Shown here: in pieces, positions 34,944 to 43,376 of the stretch
Numbering within the stretch: the stretch's first letter is position 1
How the letters are laid out: every line of letters begins with the position of its first letter
The notes under the pieces: generated by a model
The model's database searches: none
The model's input: the letters and a program-made list of their open reading frames with translations, nothing else
What the model was told of the DNA's origin: nothing
Assembly (NCBI GenBank): GCA_947490615.1
Contig: CANLHK010000006.1
Span: forward strand, 1 to 64,000
Direction of reading: 5' to 3'
DNA from: Planctomycetaceae bacterium
Lineage (GTDB): Bacteria; Planctomycetota; Phycisphaerae; Phycisphaerales; SM1A02
Length of the DNA stretch: 64,000 nt
Made by a program: the position numbers and the translations under genes

Positions 34944-34949
34944 GGGTGA

Positions 34950-34955
34950 AATGTA
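34950..34955 (-). promoter_or_regulatory. -10-like hexamer TACATT, leaderless arrangement
   Basis: Minus strand TACATT ends 6 nt before the ATG of the oxidase large-subunit gene; this supports the start at 34943 rather than a 61-codon longer frame. Confidence 0.45.
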
Positions 34956-35288
34956 ACGACTGCTCGCCGAGAAGCCCTGCTCTCTGATCGCGTGAAGAAT
35001 CGAAGCGAACTGATGGAAATCGATCCATCGATTTCCGATGCGGCTCACCCGATTGCCCCGCGCGCCAGCGCGAAGGTGGACCAACCCCTTGAGCCCGTCG
35101 CTGCGATTGTGGCGGTTCCATGCCATCGGACGGCTGACGGCGTCAGAACTGAACGCTCAGTGCATACGGGCGCGTGGAAGATCGAGTCATTTGACCCTCC
35201 GCCCATCCGCCCAAGCGCGAGTAGCATGAGCCACTGAGTTGGCGGACACCTTTCTTGCCCCCACCTCTTCACTCGAAAGAGACTCCCC
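34956..35288. other. Divergent intergenic region
   Basis: About 330 bases between the oxidase operon and the AhpD-like gene. Overlapping short frames on both strands show no recognisable protein. Apart from the oxidase -10 element I see no distinct structure. Confidence 0.4.
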
Positions 35289-35810
35289 ATGCCACGACTC
35301 GCCATTGTTGAACCCAAGGACGCCACGGGCGAAGCCGCTCGCGTGCTGAGCGCCGCACCGATCAACATCTTCAAGGGACTCGCCGTCCACCCGCCGATCC
35401 TTGGCGCGTTCGTGGCGTTTTCCAGCGCGCTTGATCAGGGCGGCGCTCTGACCAAGCTTGAGAGAGGCCTCATCCAACTTCGTGTTTCGGAACTGCGTCG
35501 CTGCGTGTACTGCGTCACGGCGCAGACGAAGGTCGCTGCGGGCGCAGGACTCGACGAGCACGGCGCACTCGATGCGCGCCGCGGCCGTGCGACCGACCCG
35601 AAGCATCGCGCGCTCTTGGCGTTTGCGGAAGCGGTCCTCACCAAGAATGGCGTTGTGAGCGACGCACAACTGCAAGCCTTCCGCGCGGCTGGCTACAGCG
35701 ATCAAGCAGTCATCGAGGTCATCGCGTCCATCACCTTGATGACCTTTACGAACCTCTACAACCAAGTGCACGACACCGTGGTGGATTTTCCGCCGGTTCC
35801 TGTGGCGTGA
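35289..35810 (+). CDS. AhpD-like / carboxymuconolactone decarboxylase-family protein
   Basis: 173-aa all-helical protein of the CMD/AhpD fold (peroxidase-related). The redox pair is present as CVYC (Cys72, Cys75), but the His that follows at Cys+4 in AhpD (CxxC-x3-H) is Gln79 here. Other family features are the NIFKGLAVHPPILGAFVAFS start and the C-terminal ASITLMTFTNLYNQVHDT helix. AhpD-type enzymes reduce peroxides with thiol donors; loss of the His may slow or alter the reaction. It is cytosolic, alone, and followed by a membrane protein gene. Confidence 0.88.
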   Translation: MPRLAIVEPKDATGEAARVLSAAPINIFKGLAVHPPILGAFVAFSSALDQGGALTKLERGLIQLRVSELRRCVYCVTAQTKVAAGAGLDEHGALDARRGRATDPKHRALLAFAEAVLTKNGVVSDAQLQAFRAAGYSDQAVIEVIASITLMTFTNLYNQVHDTVVDFPPVPVA

Positions 35811-35865
35811 GCAGTACGAAACTGACCGTCGTCTTCACGCCCCGCGCCATCGAGCACCCTTCATC

Positions 35866-36303
35866 ATGATCCGATCCATTCTCCTTAGTGCCCTCGGCTT
35901 CATCCTTGGGCTGATCGTTGGTGGAGCCGTCAACATGGGCATCATCATCGGCGGAGGCGCGCTGCTTCCGCCGCCCGCGGGCGTGGATGTCAACGACATA
36001 GAGAGCATCAACGCGCACATCAAGGAGTACTCCGTCCTTCAGTTGATGGTGCCCTTCTTGGCGCACGCCGTAGGCACTTTTGTTGGTGCACTGCTCGCAT
36101 CGCGCATCGCGCCAAATCGCGCGAAGGTCCCAGCGCTCCTCATTGGCCTCATGTTCCTTGCTGGTGGGACGATGGCGGTCAAGATGATCCCCAACGCGCC
36201 GATGTGGTTCAACACGCTCGACCTCTGCGTGGCGTACCTGCCGATGGCGTGGCTCGGCTACATGCTTGCCAACGCGCGCTCGACGAAGACTTCGCGCACC
36301 TGA
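35866..36303 (+). CDS. Four-helix membrane protein, unknown function
   Basis: 145-aa protein with four hydrophobic helices (IRSILLSALGFILGLIVGGA; YSVLQLMVPFLAHAVGTFVG; VPALLIGLMFLAGGTMAVKM; and the final AYLPMAWLGYMLA). It has a Gly-rich first helix and a conserved-looking MVPFLAHAVGTFVGALLASR segment common in small hypothetical membrane proteins. No function can be assigned. It follows the AhpD-like gene by 55 nt and ends 17 nt from a convergent gene. Confidence 0.8.
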   Translation: MIRSILLSALGFILGLIVGGAVNMGIIIGGGALLPPPAGVDVNDIESINAHIKEYSVLQLMVPFLAHAVGTFVGALLASRIAPNRAKVPALLIGLMFLAGGTMAVKMIPNAPMWFNTLDLCVAYLPMAWLGYMLANARSTKTSRT

Positions 36304-36320
36304 GGAGGATCGACGATGCA

Positions 36321-37571
36321 TCACGCATCGGCGAGGCGCGCGAAGCGGCGATTGCTCGTTGGGAAGTCGACACCCATTGCCACCGCATGGAGAAGCCCGA
36401 TGAGGCACGCGACGAAGGCGATCGTCGCGCACGCGCCGGCGCTGCATCCGACTGCTGACGGCAGCGCGTCGCTTCGGATCGACATGGCGCTCGTGCCAAG
36501 CAACACGCTCGCGACGGCGCACCACTGGTAGAAGCGCAGCCCCGCGATGACGCGGGTTTGTGGTTCTCCACGCAGCGACTCTTCGACGAATCGCGAGAGC
36601 CCCGAGAGCAGCAGATACGCGCCCACGAGAAACGACTGCGGCTGATGAAGCGCAGCGAGCCGCCAAAGCAAGAGCCCAACCGCGATGTTGGACAGGATCG
36701 AATAGACGGGCGTCGCGTGCACGGCGACATCACGCAATCCCGCAACCACCACAACGCGCGATCGCGGATGTCTGTAGCGAATCCCATGCGTGCAACCATC
36801 GACGGCGCGTCCATGGCAGCAACCCTGCACCAAGCAGCGCAGGCGACCGATCGATTGAATCCATGGCGCTGCGAGTGCGAGCGTTGCTGCAAGAAGCCAA
36901 CCGTTGAACTGCGCTGGCCAGAGCACGGCAAGGAGTGGAATCGCCGCAGCGAGAGCCACGATGCTGCCGAAGTACCCAAACGGTCGCAGCAGTTTCGACG
37001 ATCCAGTCCAATACTGTCCCCACGCGCACGCGCCGATGAGTGAGAGCACGGCAAGAAGCGCGACGGCATACGCGCCCTCCACGCCAAGACGCCATCCCGC
37101 GATCGCGATCCCAAGCGCAGCGGCGACTCCAGGAAAGACTGCGTGACTCAACACGCGCGCGGGCCCCACGCGCCACTCGCGCCATGAGTTGGCGATTCGC
37201 TCGGCGTGCGTCAGAACGAATCGCCATGTCGTGGCGCGCAGGCCAGCAGCCCCAGCGAGTGCCGCGCCCGTCACGACATCAAGCGTCGAATGCATGCCTG
37301 TCGTGATGCACGAAAGCGCGATGAGCAGCCCGATGAACGACGCGAGGATTCCGACGATCGCGGTGCGTTGCCACGCAGCGCGCGCGGCCATGATCACCCA
37401 GAACACATGGAACGACGGCAGCGAGGCGCGACCTTCCATGCCATCACTTCGCTCGAGTTCGAGGAGCCACGCAAATGGCGCGTTCGCGTCAAACGGCCGC
37501 GGCTCGAACACTGCGGGGATCACAAGGTAGGCAAGCAAGCCAAGCACGATTCCAAAACGCGCATCGAGCAC
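36321..37571 (-). CDS. PAP2-like phosphatase domain fused to Lgt-like transferase domain (downstream half of a TGA-split frame)
   Basis: 416-aa multi-helix membrane protein. N-terminal part has PAP2 motifs in order: EPRPFD, LPSFHV (His55) and TGMHSTLDVV (His94, Asp98), the catalytic set of lipid phosphatases/transferases. The C-terminal part resembles prolipoprotein diacylglyceryl transferase: IGRLRCLVQGCCHG (241-254), HATPVYSIL (285-293) and LSRFVEESLRGE (325-336). The first codon is a GTG that directly follows a TGA in the same frame, so this is continuous with the upstream gene except for that stop. It may be a separate cistron made by reinitiation, a readthrough product, or half of a broken gene. 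Alternative functions include lipid head-group transfer. Confidence 0.75.
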   Translation of the reverse strand: MLDARFGIVLGLLAYLVIPAVFEPRPFDANAPFAWLLELERSDGMEGRASLPSFHVFWVIMAARAAWQRTAIVGILASFIGLLIALSCITTGMHSTLDVVTGAALAGAAGLRATTWRFVLTHAERIANSWREWRVGPARVLSHAVFPGVAAALGIAIAGWRLGVEGAYAVALLAVLSLIGACAWGQYWTGSSKLLRPFGYFGSIVALAAAIPLLAVLWPAQFNGWLLAATLALAAPWIQSIGRLRCLVQGCCHGRAVDGCTHGIRYRHPRSRVVVVAGLRDVAVHATPVYSILSNIAVGLLLWRLAALHQPQSFLVGAYLLLSGLSRFVEESLRGEPQTRVIAGLRFYQWCAVASVLLGTSAMSIRSDALPSAVGCSAGACATIAFVACLIGLLHAVAMGVDFPTSNRRFARLADA

Positions 37572-38276
37572 TCAAGTCCGCATCGCGCGCTTCTGCGCAA
37601 ACGCCAACGGCGCGAGAAACACCATGAGGTACGCCAGCGAGTAAATCGGCGTCGTCTCTGGGTAGGTCGGCCACGCGCTCTCACTGGGCGTGAAGTTCAC
37701 GGCATCAGGCACTGGCAGATGGCCCACCGCTTCATAGAGCAAGAGAAACGGCGCGAAGAGTCCAATCCAGACGCTCGCACGATCGCGCCACGATGGTGGT
37801 GCTTCGCTTCTATCTGGAAGTCGGAGAAGCGCGCCACCAGGAACGCTGCCAAACCGCCGCACCAAATCCGCGCGTTCGTAGCCGAGCACAAGCGCCACAC
37901 AGGCCAACGCGAGTGTCGGCGCCACGATTCGAACTCCTGCAGCGGAGCCCGTCGCCAACGCGACACCGAAGGCGATCATCACAGCGCCGAAGTAGATCGG
38001 ATGCGCAAACATCGCGTACGGCCCGCGATCGACGGCCATCGGCGGCGGAAACGCGTTCATCGGAAGTCCACCGCCCTGCACCCGCAGTGCGAGCATGGAC
38101 CACAACACGAGAACGCATCCAGCCGCAGCGACCCACCAACCGATCGCGTGCTCCTCCATCGACGGCAGAAGCAATACGATGTTGAGTTGGCGCGCCCACC
38201 ACACCAAGAGCGCAGGCAACGCGAGACAGAACAACGATCCATAGGCGAACCGCGCCGCCACGCTAGACACCGTCAT
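37572..38276 (-). CDS. ICMT/PEMT-like membrane methyltransferase (upstream half of a TGA-split frame)
   Basis: 234-aa membrane protein. It has the isoprenylcysteine-carboxyl-methyltransferase/PEMT signature VDRGPYAMFAHPIYFGAVMI (83-102), preceded by two or three helices and followed by more, the last two of which (SVWIGLFAPFLLLYEAVGH; PIYSLAYLMVFLAPLAFAQ) look like the first helices of a PAP2-type domain. The frame stops at TGA (37574-37572) and continues without interruption in the next gene. Its ATG overlaps the upstream gene's stop as ATGA, so it is part of an operon. Confidence 0.75.
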   Translation of the reverse strand: MTVSSVAARFAYGSLFCLALPALLVWWARQLNIVLLLPSMEEHAIGWWVAAAGCVLVLWSMLALRVQGGGLPMNAFPPPMAVDRGPYAMFAHPIYFGAVMIAFGVALATGSAAGVRIVAPTLALACVALVLGYERADLVRRFGSVPGGALLRLPDRSEAPPSWRDRASVWIGLFAPFLLLYEAVGHLPVPDAVNFTPSESAWPTYPETTPIYSLAYLMVFLAPLAFAQKRAMRT

Positions 38277-39145
38277 GCGCCGCTCCGTTGAAACCGCACC
38301 GCCTCGTGCACGGCCGTTCCTACGCGTGGTGCCCCTGCTTCTTGTTCCATGCGCCCGTTGGCGAGCCACTTTTTCTCGTGTGAGAGAAGGTACTGCGCCG
38401 GCAGAAACGGCAACGCGCGCGCGACCGTCGCCACTGGTCCCGTCGCAAACGGCGCGTCGCGCAGTGTGCGCACAGGCTCAAGCGAAAGCCCGCCACCATG
38501 CCAGAGCACCTCGCGATCGGTGACGCAGGGCGCTTCGGCTCTCACGCCGTCGACGAGCACCAACTGCCGTGTCGGCTGTTCATCGCGTCCCTCGCACCAG
38601 GAGATCCAGACCACGCTTGCGTCGGCGTCGATGAAGCGCCCCCAACGCAAGAGGTCGATCGGAAGCTTCCACGGTTCGATCGTCATGACCAATCGCTCGG
38701 CGTATCCGCGACCAGAAATCTTGCGCTCGCCGACCGTGATCGACGCATCGGTCGCGGGCGCGAGACAGGTCCAGTGCACCGCACCCTCGTCGCTGTTGAG
38801 GAGCGTCGCGGCGATGGGCGAGATTCCAGCCGTCGACCAACGACCGCTCGCGCCCAAGGCAGGAGCGTCGAACGACACTCCCGATTCGTCGGTGTGCCAC
38901 GCGCGTGCACCAAGAGAAGTCTGGGTCGCTACCGCGCCGTCAACTGGTGCAACCAACACCGACGATGCCGAGAGACGCAACGGCCCCCATCGAAGATCAA
39001 TCGCGTAGGCGATGCACACATCACCGCTCGGAGAAACCACATCGAGATACACCTTGTCGATCAACGGCGACGCGAGTCCGCCACCCGATAAGGAGAACTG
39101 ATCGGGCGGGTCCATCTTCCACATCGGATGATTGCTCAATGACAT
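38273..39145 (-). CDS. Hypothetical protein, beta-rich, first gene of the lipid-enzyme operon
   Basis: 290-aa protein without a signal peptide, rich in beta-strand patterns (DVCIAYAIDLRWGPLRLSA; GRGYAERLVMTIEPWKLPID; VWISWCEGRD). The overall pattern reminds me of the CrtC/AttH hydroxyneurosporene-synthase-like lipocalin fold, which binds or modifies hydrophobic molecules; this is a hunch without a diagnostic motif. Its stop overlaps the methyltransferase start (ATGA), tying it to lipid enzymes downstream. Start choice is uncertain: 39145 (MSLSNHP) is preferred over a TTG at 39202; a shorter start at 39124 is possible. Confidence 0.65.
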   Translation of the reverse strand: MSLSNHPMWKMDPPDQFSLSGGGLASPLIDKVYLDVVSPSGDVCIAYAIDLRWGPLRLSASSVLVAPVDGAVATQTSLGARAWHTDESGVSFDAPALGASGRWSTAGISPIAATLLNSDEGAVHWTCLAPATDASITVGERKISGRGYAERLVMTIEPWKLPIDLLRWGRFIDADASVVWISWCEGRDEQPTRQLVLVDGVRAEAPCVTDREVLWHGGGLSLEPVRTLRDAPFATGPVATVARALPFLPAQYLLSHEKKWLANGRMEQEAGAPRVGTAVHEAVRFQRSGA

Positions 39146-39293
39146 GCGGTGCCGCCTCGCAGTGCTGGCTCCGAGCGTACGCCTTTGTCGGCCAGTTGCC
39201 AACGGCTCGCCATCCCTGTTGTGGGTTCCAACTTCTCAGAAGCGTTCCTTCGTTCAACGACGACCCGTTGCATCAATCGCGGACTCCAACACC

Positions 39294-39456
39294 GTGATAC
39301 GATTCGCGCTGCGACGGACTCTCGCGGTCCGACCAAGAGCCACCTCCTTTCAAGGGAACCCATGATGGAGAGGAATCTTCGATGAGGAGGAACCCTGGGT
39401 TTTGCCTGGCGATCGGCCTGATCGCCACCTGCACGGCATTCGTTGTCGCGCAGGAG
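39294..39456 (+). repeat. Duplicated 5' cassette, copy 1 (promoter, leader, signal peptide)
   Basis: The sequence from GTGATACGAT through the leader to the codons ending at the signal peptide's AQE recurs about 1.37 kb downstream with scattered substitutions and a short insertion before the start codon. TACGAT (39298-39303) could be the -10 of the gene it serves. Confidence 0.75.
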
Positions 39457-40671
39457 CCCAAGCCCGACCAGCCATCGGTCCACCGACCGGTCTCGTCGGC
39501 GTTCGCGCCCGCCCACCTTGGGAGCACCGACCCAGTCGCGGTGGTCGATGGCACCCTCGACATCGAACTCCTCACCGCTGGACCACTCACTGGGCTTGTT
39601 GAGTTCAAAGACTCACTCACTCGGATCGAGCTCGCGGCACTCCTCCATCAGAGCATCGCGCCAGACCACCTCAAGCAGGCAATCTGGACCTGCGCGCGGG
39701 GTGCCTGGCCGGAGTTCGTTGAGTCCATGAATTCGCGGCGGGTCGCGTGGCGCGATGCGATCATTGGCTCTTCCCGCTCGTGCGCACAAGCACAGTTCGA
39801 TGGCATTGTGGACGACGATCGACTCGCGGCACGGCATGCCGGGTTGGTCATCCGTCTTCAGGCGGAGCGCGCTGCGCTCGAGGAACGCTTCCTACTGCAA
39901 CTTGCGACCTGCGCCGAGGAAGCAACCTTCGCAGATCCTGCCGCTGGTGAAGATTCTCGACGCGCGGGTGCGATTCCACTCGGAATCCTTGCGCCATTGC
40001 ACGAGCGCGCGCGCCTACGCAATGCGGAAGTCCGAGTGCTTCGCTACTCCACGAGGTGGAGCTCATTGGACCTTCGAAGCCTGTGCGCGCGCTGTGAGTT
40101 CCCTCTGGACGACAGCTTCGCGATTGAAGAGCCACTTGCGAGCTTCGAAGGCACCCGAACTGCGCTGGCACTCTCGCGCTTTCGGGCGTCACAACAAGCG
40201 CTTGCCCGCACCGGGGTCAAGGCGCAACCTTACTGGAGAACCGTTGCGTCTCGTGAGCGACAGCTGCGTGGGGAGACGCGACGCGCGCTCCATGCACTCT
40301 GCGCGCGGATCACGCCGACGAGCGAAGATCGACTCTTTGTGGCTGCTGCTGGTGGGGCTTATCCCGAGATCGCCGTCGCGCTGGCAACGCTCTACCAGCT
40401 GCACGCGCCATCCTCCACGGATGAGGCCGAACGAGCTTGGCGCGCCGAGCGGCGTGCGATCGTGGAGCTCGTGCTCGGAGAACTCGACCGCTTCACCGAA
40501 GGCGAGAGCGTCGGCGCCGCTACCCAAGACCAAACCGCGGAATGGGCCGCGGTCGTCCAGCGTTCCGTCGCGCGGTTCGAGGCAGCTGTTCCTTCTCAAC
40601 CCGCAGCGGCAGGGATCATTCCCTCATTCGACAAGGACCCGCCGCTCCCATCACCGACATCAGAGCCGTGA
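39382..40671 (+). CDS. Secreted helical protein of unknown function
   Basis: 429-aa protein with a signal peptide (NPGFCLAIGLIATCTAFVVA, cleavage before QE). The mature part is mostly helical with several Cys (in CARGAWPEF, RSLCARCEFP, HALCARITP) and many Arg/Glu; no family is recognised. The first 25 residues are 20/25 identical to those of the next gene, while the mature parts are unrelated. The stop TGA lies within the promoter cassette of the next gene. It is probably periplasmic. Confidence 0.75.
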   Translation: MRRNPGFCLAIGLIATCTAFVVAQEPKPDQPSVHRPVSSAFAPAHLGSTDPVAVVDGTLDIELLTAGPLTGLVEFKDSLTRIELAALLHQSIAPDHLKQAIWTCARGAWPEFVESMNSRRVAWRDAIIGSSRSCAQAQFDGIVDDDRLAARHAGLVIRLQAERAALEERFLLQLATCAEEATFADPAAGEDSRRAGAIPLGILAPLHERARLRNAEVRVLRYSTRWSSLDLRSLCARCEFPLDDSFAIEEPLASFEGTRTALALSRFRASQQALARTGVKAQPYWRTVASRERQLRGETRRALHALCARITPTSEDRLFVAAAGGAYPEIAVALATLYQLHAPSSTDEAERAWRAERRAIVELVLGELDRFTEGESVGAATQDQTAEWAAVVQRSVARFEAAVPSQPAAAGIIPSFDKDPPLPSPTSEP

Positions 40672-40814
40672 TACGATCCGCGCCGCGTCGGACCACTCGC
40701 AGTCCGAACAGGAACCTCCTTCTTTCAAGGGACACCACGATGAAGACGAACCCTGGGATTTGCCTCGCGATCGGCGTGATCGCCACCTGCACCGCACTCG
40801 TTGTCGCGCAGGAG
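40668..40814 (+). repeat. Duplicated 5' cassette, copy 2
   Basis: Second copy of the promoter/leader/signal-peptide block, beginning at the stop codon of the preceding gene (GTGATACGATCC) and ending at the signal peptide's AQE codons. The duplicated DNA covers non-coding and coding parts alike, so it arose by DNA duplication, not convergence. Confidence 0.75.
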
Positions 40815-41534
40815 ACCAAGAAGACGCCCACCAACAACAAACCCGCTGTGCAGAACACGCCGACGGTGACGCCGCCGAAGGCCCCACCGACAACCAACAC
40901 GAACACCGCCACGCCACCCAAGCACGACGCGCCTGGCGCCAACGCGCTCCCTCCTGGCATGACCGAAGCGGACATGCAGGCGATGATGGCTGCGGCAACA
41001 CCCGGTCCGATGCAAGCGTGGCTCTGCGAAGATGCTGGCACTTGGAAGGGCGCGTGCATGATGTGGATGGCGCCAGGAGTTGAGGCGACCAAGAGTGAGT
41101 CGACCTACACCGTCACACCGATCCTTGGTGGACGCTTCATCCAACAGCACGCGTCGGGCGACATGGGCGAGTGGGGTCCATTCGAAGGCTTTGGCATGGT
41201 CGGCTTCGACAACGCCAAGGGTGAGTTCCAAGCAAGCTGGGGAGACACCATGGGCACCGCCATGATGTGCGGCACGGGAAGTCTCAACTCCGACAACAAA
41301 GAACTGACCATCAACTTCTCCTACTTCTGCCCGATGCAGAAGAAGACCTGCGCCTTCAAGCAGACCATCACGCGAAACACCAACGGCACCCGCACCATGC
41401 GGATGTTCGGCGATGCGCCCGGAACTGGTGAGCACTTCAAGATGATGGAGACGACCTACACGCTCGTCCACGCGCAAGCCAAGCACAACGAGACCACGAA
41501 GAACAACAGCAAACACGCGGTTGTTCCGAACTAA
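40740..41534 (+). CDS. Secreted DUF1579 family protein
   Basis: 264-aa protein. Signal peptide (NPGICLAIGVIATCTALVVA), a ~55-residue Thr/Pro/Asn-rich linker, then a DUF1579 domain: LCEDAGTWKGACMMWM, the repeated ILGGRFIQQHASGDM and FEGFGMVGFDNAKGEFQASW, the TGSLNSDNKELTI strand. DUF1579 is a lipocalin-like beta-barrel of unknown ligand, frequent in planctomycete exported proteins. AAGGGA about 9 nt upstream can act as Shine-Dalgarno. A strong terminator follows. Confidence 0.9.
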   Translation: MKTNPGICLAIGVIATCTALVVAQETKKTPTNNKPAVQNTPTVTPPKAPPTTNTNTATPPKHDAPGANALPPGMTEADMQAMMAAATPGPMQAWLCEDAGTWKGACMMWMAPGVEATKSESTYTVTPILGGRFIQQHASGDMGEWGPFEGFGMVGFDNAKGEFQASWGDTMGTAMMCGTGSLNSDNKELTINFSYFCPMQKKTCAFKQTITRNTNGTRTMRMFGDAPGTGEHFKMMETTYTLVHAQAKHNETTKNNSKHAVVPN

Positions 41535-41585
41535 TCGTTGACGCTCTCCACGCGAGAGCTTGCGTTGATTGAGATCACACATACT

Positions 41586-41613
41586 CCCCGCGGCACAGCG
41601 CCGCGGGGTTTTT
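41586..41613 (+). terminator. Rho-independent terminator after the DUF1579 gene
   Basis: Perfect 9-bp GC stem CCCCGCGGC / GCCGCGGGG, 5-nt loop, then TTTTT. It lies 50 nt after the stop codon, between convergent genes; the T-tract touches the end of the opposing frame. Confidence 0.9.
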
Positions 41614-42432
41614 CATGGGTTCGGCGTGCGAGCGGCACCTTCAGGTCGCGCAGGCTCGGCCCTCACCTTCCAACGCCACCATTTTTGGAAGTTGACTTCG
41701 CCGTCGACGGAAGCCAAGAACGGATTCTCAAGAACGATGAGCGATCCATCGGCCGCGCGATACATCGTCACTGTTGCTGCGGTGTACCCGGGCATTCCCA
41801 TGGAGCTCTCCTGCATTGAAACGCGCGCTTGCGATCCAACGCACTCCTCCGTCAAACGGAAAGTAACCCAGCCTCATCCCGCGATGAGTTTCCAGCAGTT
41901 GCTCCTCGGGTGTTGGGGAGAACTGATACGCAACCTCAACCGTGTCCCCGACCCCGACCTCAACGAGGTAGCCCTTCTCTTTGGACTGGTGCGTGAGGCG
42001 GACCCAACCGACACCGTCGTGACCATCAGGATGCAGCGCGTCGAGACGCAGCTTCGTCAGAAAAAAATGGACTCGCCCTCGCTCACCCGTCGGGGCTGTC
42101 CCCTCGAGCCTGAGGAAGTACCACGGCAGCGCGCGACGCCCCAACTGTGGCGGCGCCTTCGGACCCTCGATGGGAATCGCCAGGATCGTGGACCGCGCTT
42201 CGCCTCCGGCGGGATAGACGAGCTGCGATGCCGGTTCGCTGAGCACACAGTAAGTCCCCGAGAAATCGGGCGGCTCAGCACCCTCGTCCGCGCGCACGAT
42301 CGCAGGCCAGTCCGCGGGATAGATGGGCCTCGAAGTTGTGGGGATGAACTCGCAGCCCGTGACGAGAAGCGTGAGCGCGACGGACAATCGCATCGAACGC
42401 GTGGCGATGGTCTCGCGCATCGGTCGGAGCAT
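41613..42432 (-). pseudogene. Frameshifted lipoprotein paralogue
   Basis: Two minus-strand frames together reproduce the adjacent 247-aa lipoprotein. The first carries the lipobox LLVTGC and YPADWPAIVRADEGAEPPD, SGTYCVLSEPASQLVY and WVRLTHQSK; the second frame carries VSMQESSMG and TMYRAADGSLIVLENPFLAS with FQKWWRWK. The shift lies around 41815-41850 near a GCGCGCG run. A single-base indel would explain it; a sequencing error or programmed frameshift is possible. The start is uncertain (ATG 42432, 42420 or 42393). It follows its intact paralogue by 11 nt. Confidence 0.65.
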
Positions 42433-42443
42433 TGCTGCAAGCC

Positions 42444-43187
42444 TCACGGCGCGGCCTCGATTCGGGTCCAGCGCCACCACTTCTGGAAGAGCCCTTGCGA
42501 TGAGTTTGCCCAGAACGCATCTTCAAGCACGACGAGTGAGCCATCCGCCGCGCGGTACATCGTCAGTTCAGCGGCCGCCCAACCAAGCCCCTCCAGCATC
42601 GAGAGTGAGTAGGTCGCCCACGTGCCCAACCCGCCGTCGGCAAGCGCAGCGGATGTGTGCGAGTCAAAGTGAGCCCAGAAGCCCTTGGCGGTCTGCATGG
42701 GATCGAACTCAAACGCATGAGGCGGCAGTCCGTCGACCCCGAACTCAACGCGATAGCTGTGAGTGGCGGGCTTTCGAGTGAGCCGCACCCATCCGCGGTC
42801 CTCGCGACCGTCTGGATGGTCCGCGTCGGGCTCGAGTTCGGCGAGGAAGTAGTACACCTCGCTCCGCTCACGCTTCATCGCAACACCGGTTCCACAGAAG
42901 AAGGCGGGCAGCAGACGGCGGCCCACCGGCTGAGGTTCGTAGGGCGTGCGGAGTGGATCCCCAGCTCCCCACGGTCGGAATGAAGGGTCGCTCGAGTAGA
43001 CGAACGGACTGGCTGGCTCGCTCACGGCGCGGTAAGTCCCCGAGAGATCGGGAGGTTCCTCAAGCTTCGACGCACGGACGATCGCTGGCCAGTCTGAGGG
43101 ATACAGCGGCGTGTACCCCGGGTGCGTGGCGCAGCCGACAAAGAGCAACTCGATGAGAATCAACGAGGAATTCCGCAAAGTCCGCAT
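42444..43187 (-). CDS. Lipoprotein of unknown function
   Basis: 247-aa protein. The signal ends in a lipobox-like FVGC (Cys19) suggesting acylation and membrane anchoring. The mature part contains LYPSDWPAIVRASKLEEPPD, DLSGTYRAVSEPASPFVYSS, RGWVRLTRKP and ends TMYRAADGSLVVLEDAFWAN ... FQKWWRWTR. No known domain. It has an adjacent, frameshifted paralogue, so the pair arose by tandem duplication. A longer frame starting at 43223 is possible, but the ATG at 43187 gives a standard signal peptide. Confidence 0.75.
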   Translation of the reverse strand: MRTLRNSSLILIELLFVGCATHPGYTPLYPSDWPAIVRASKLEEPPDLSGTYRAVSEPASPFVYSSDPSFRPWGAGDPLRTPYEPQPVGRRLLPAFFCGTGVAMKRERSEVYYFLAELEPDADHPDGREDRGWVRLTRKPATHSYRVEFGVDGLPPHAFEFDPMQTAKGFWAHFDSHTSAALADGGLGTWATYSLSMLEGLGWAAAELTMYRAADGSLVVLEDAFWANSSQGLFQKWWRWTRIEAAP

Positions 43188-43364
43188 GGAGATACTCAGC
43201 AAGGTCGAGCGGGCCAACTCCAAGTATGACCCTCCTCACGCCAAGAACGATTCTCTCCCTCTTGCCCCTGCCTTGCGATAGGAACACTTCCCGACGAACG
43301 CGTTCGTGCCTGCAACAGAACTCCCACCACAGCGCAGTTTGTCGAGATAGGACGATCCCACCGT

Positions 43365-43370
43365 TACACT
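43365..43370 (+). promoter_or_regulatory. -10-like hexamer TACACT, leaderless arrangement
   Basis: TACACT ends 6 nt before the GTG start of the TIGR03790-like gene. Confidence 0.5.
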
Positions 43371-43376
43371 CGCCGC

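Noticed and set aside
37572-37574. TGA as selenocysteine codon
   Set aside because: No SECIS-like hairpin was recognised after the TGA and the protein families are not selenoproteins.
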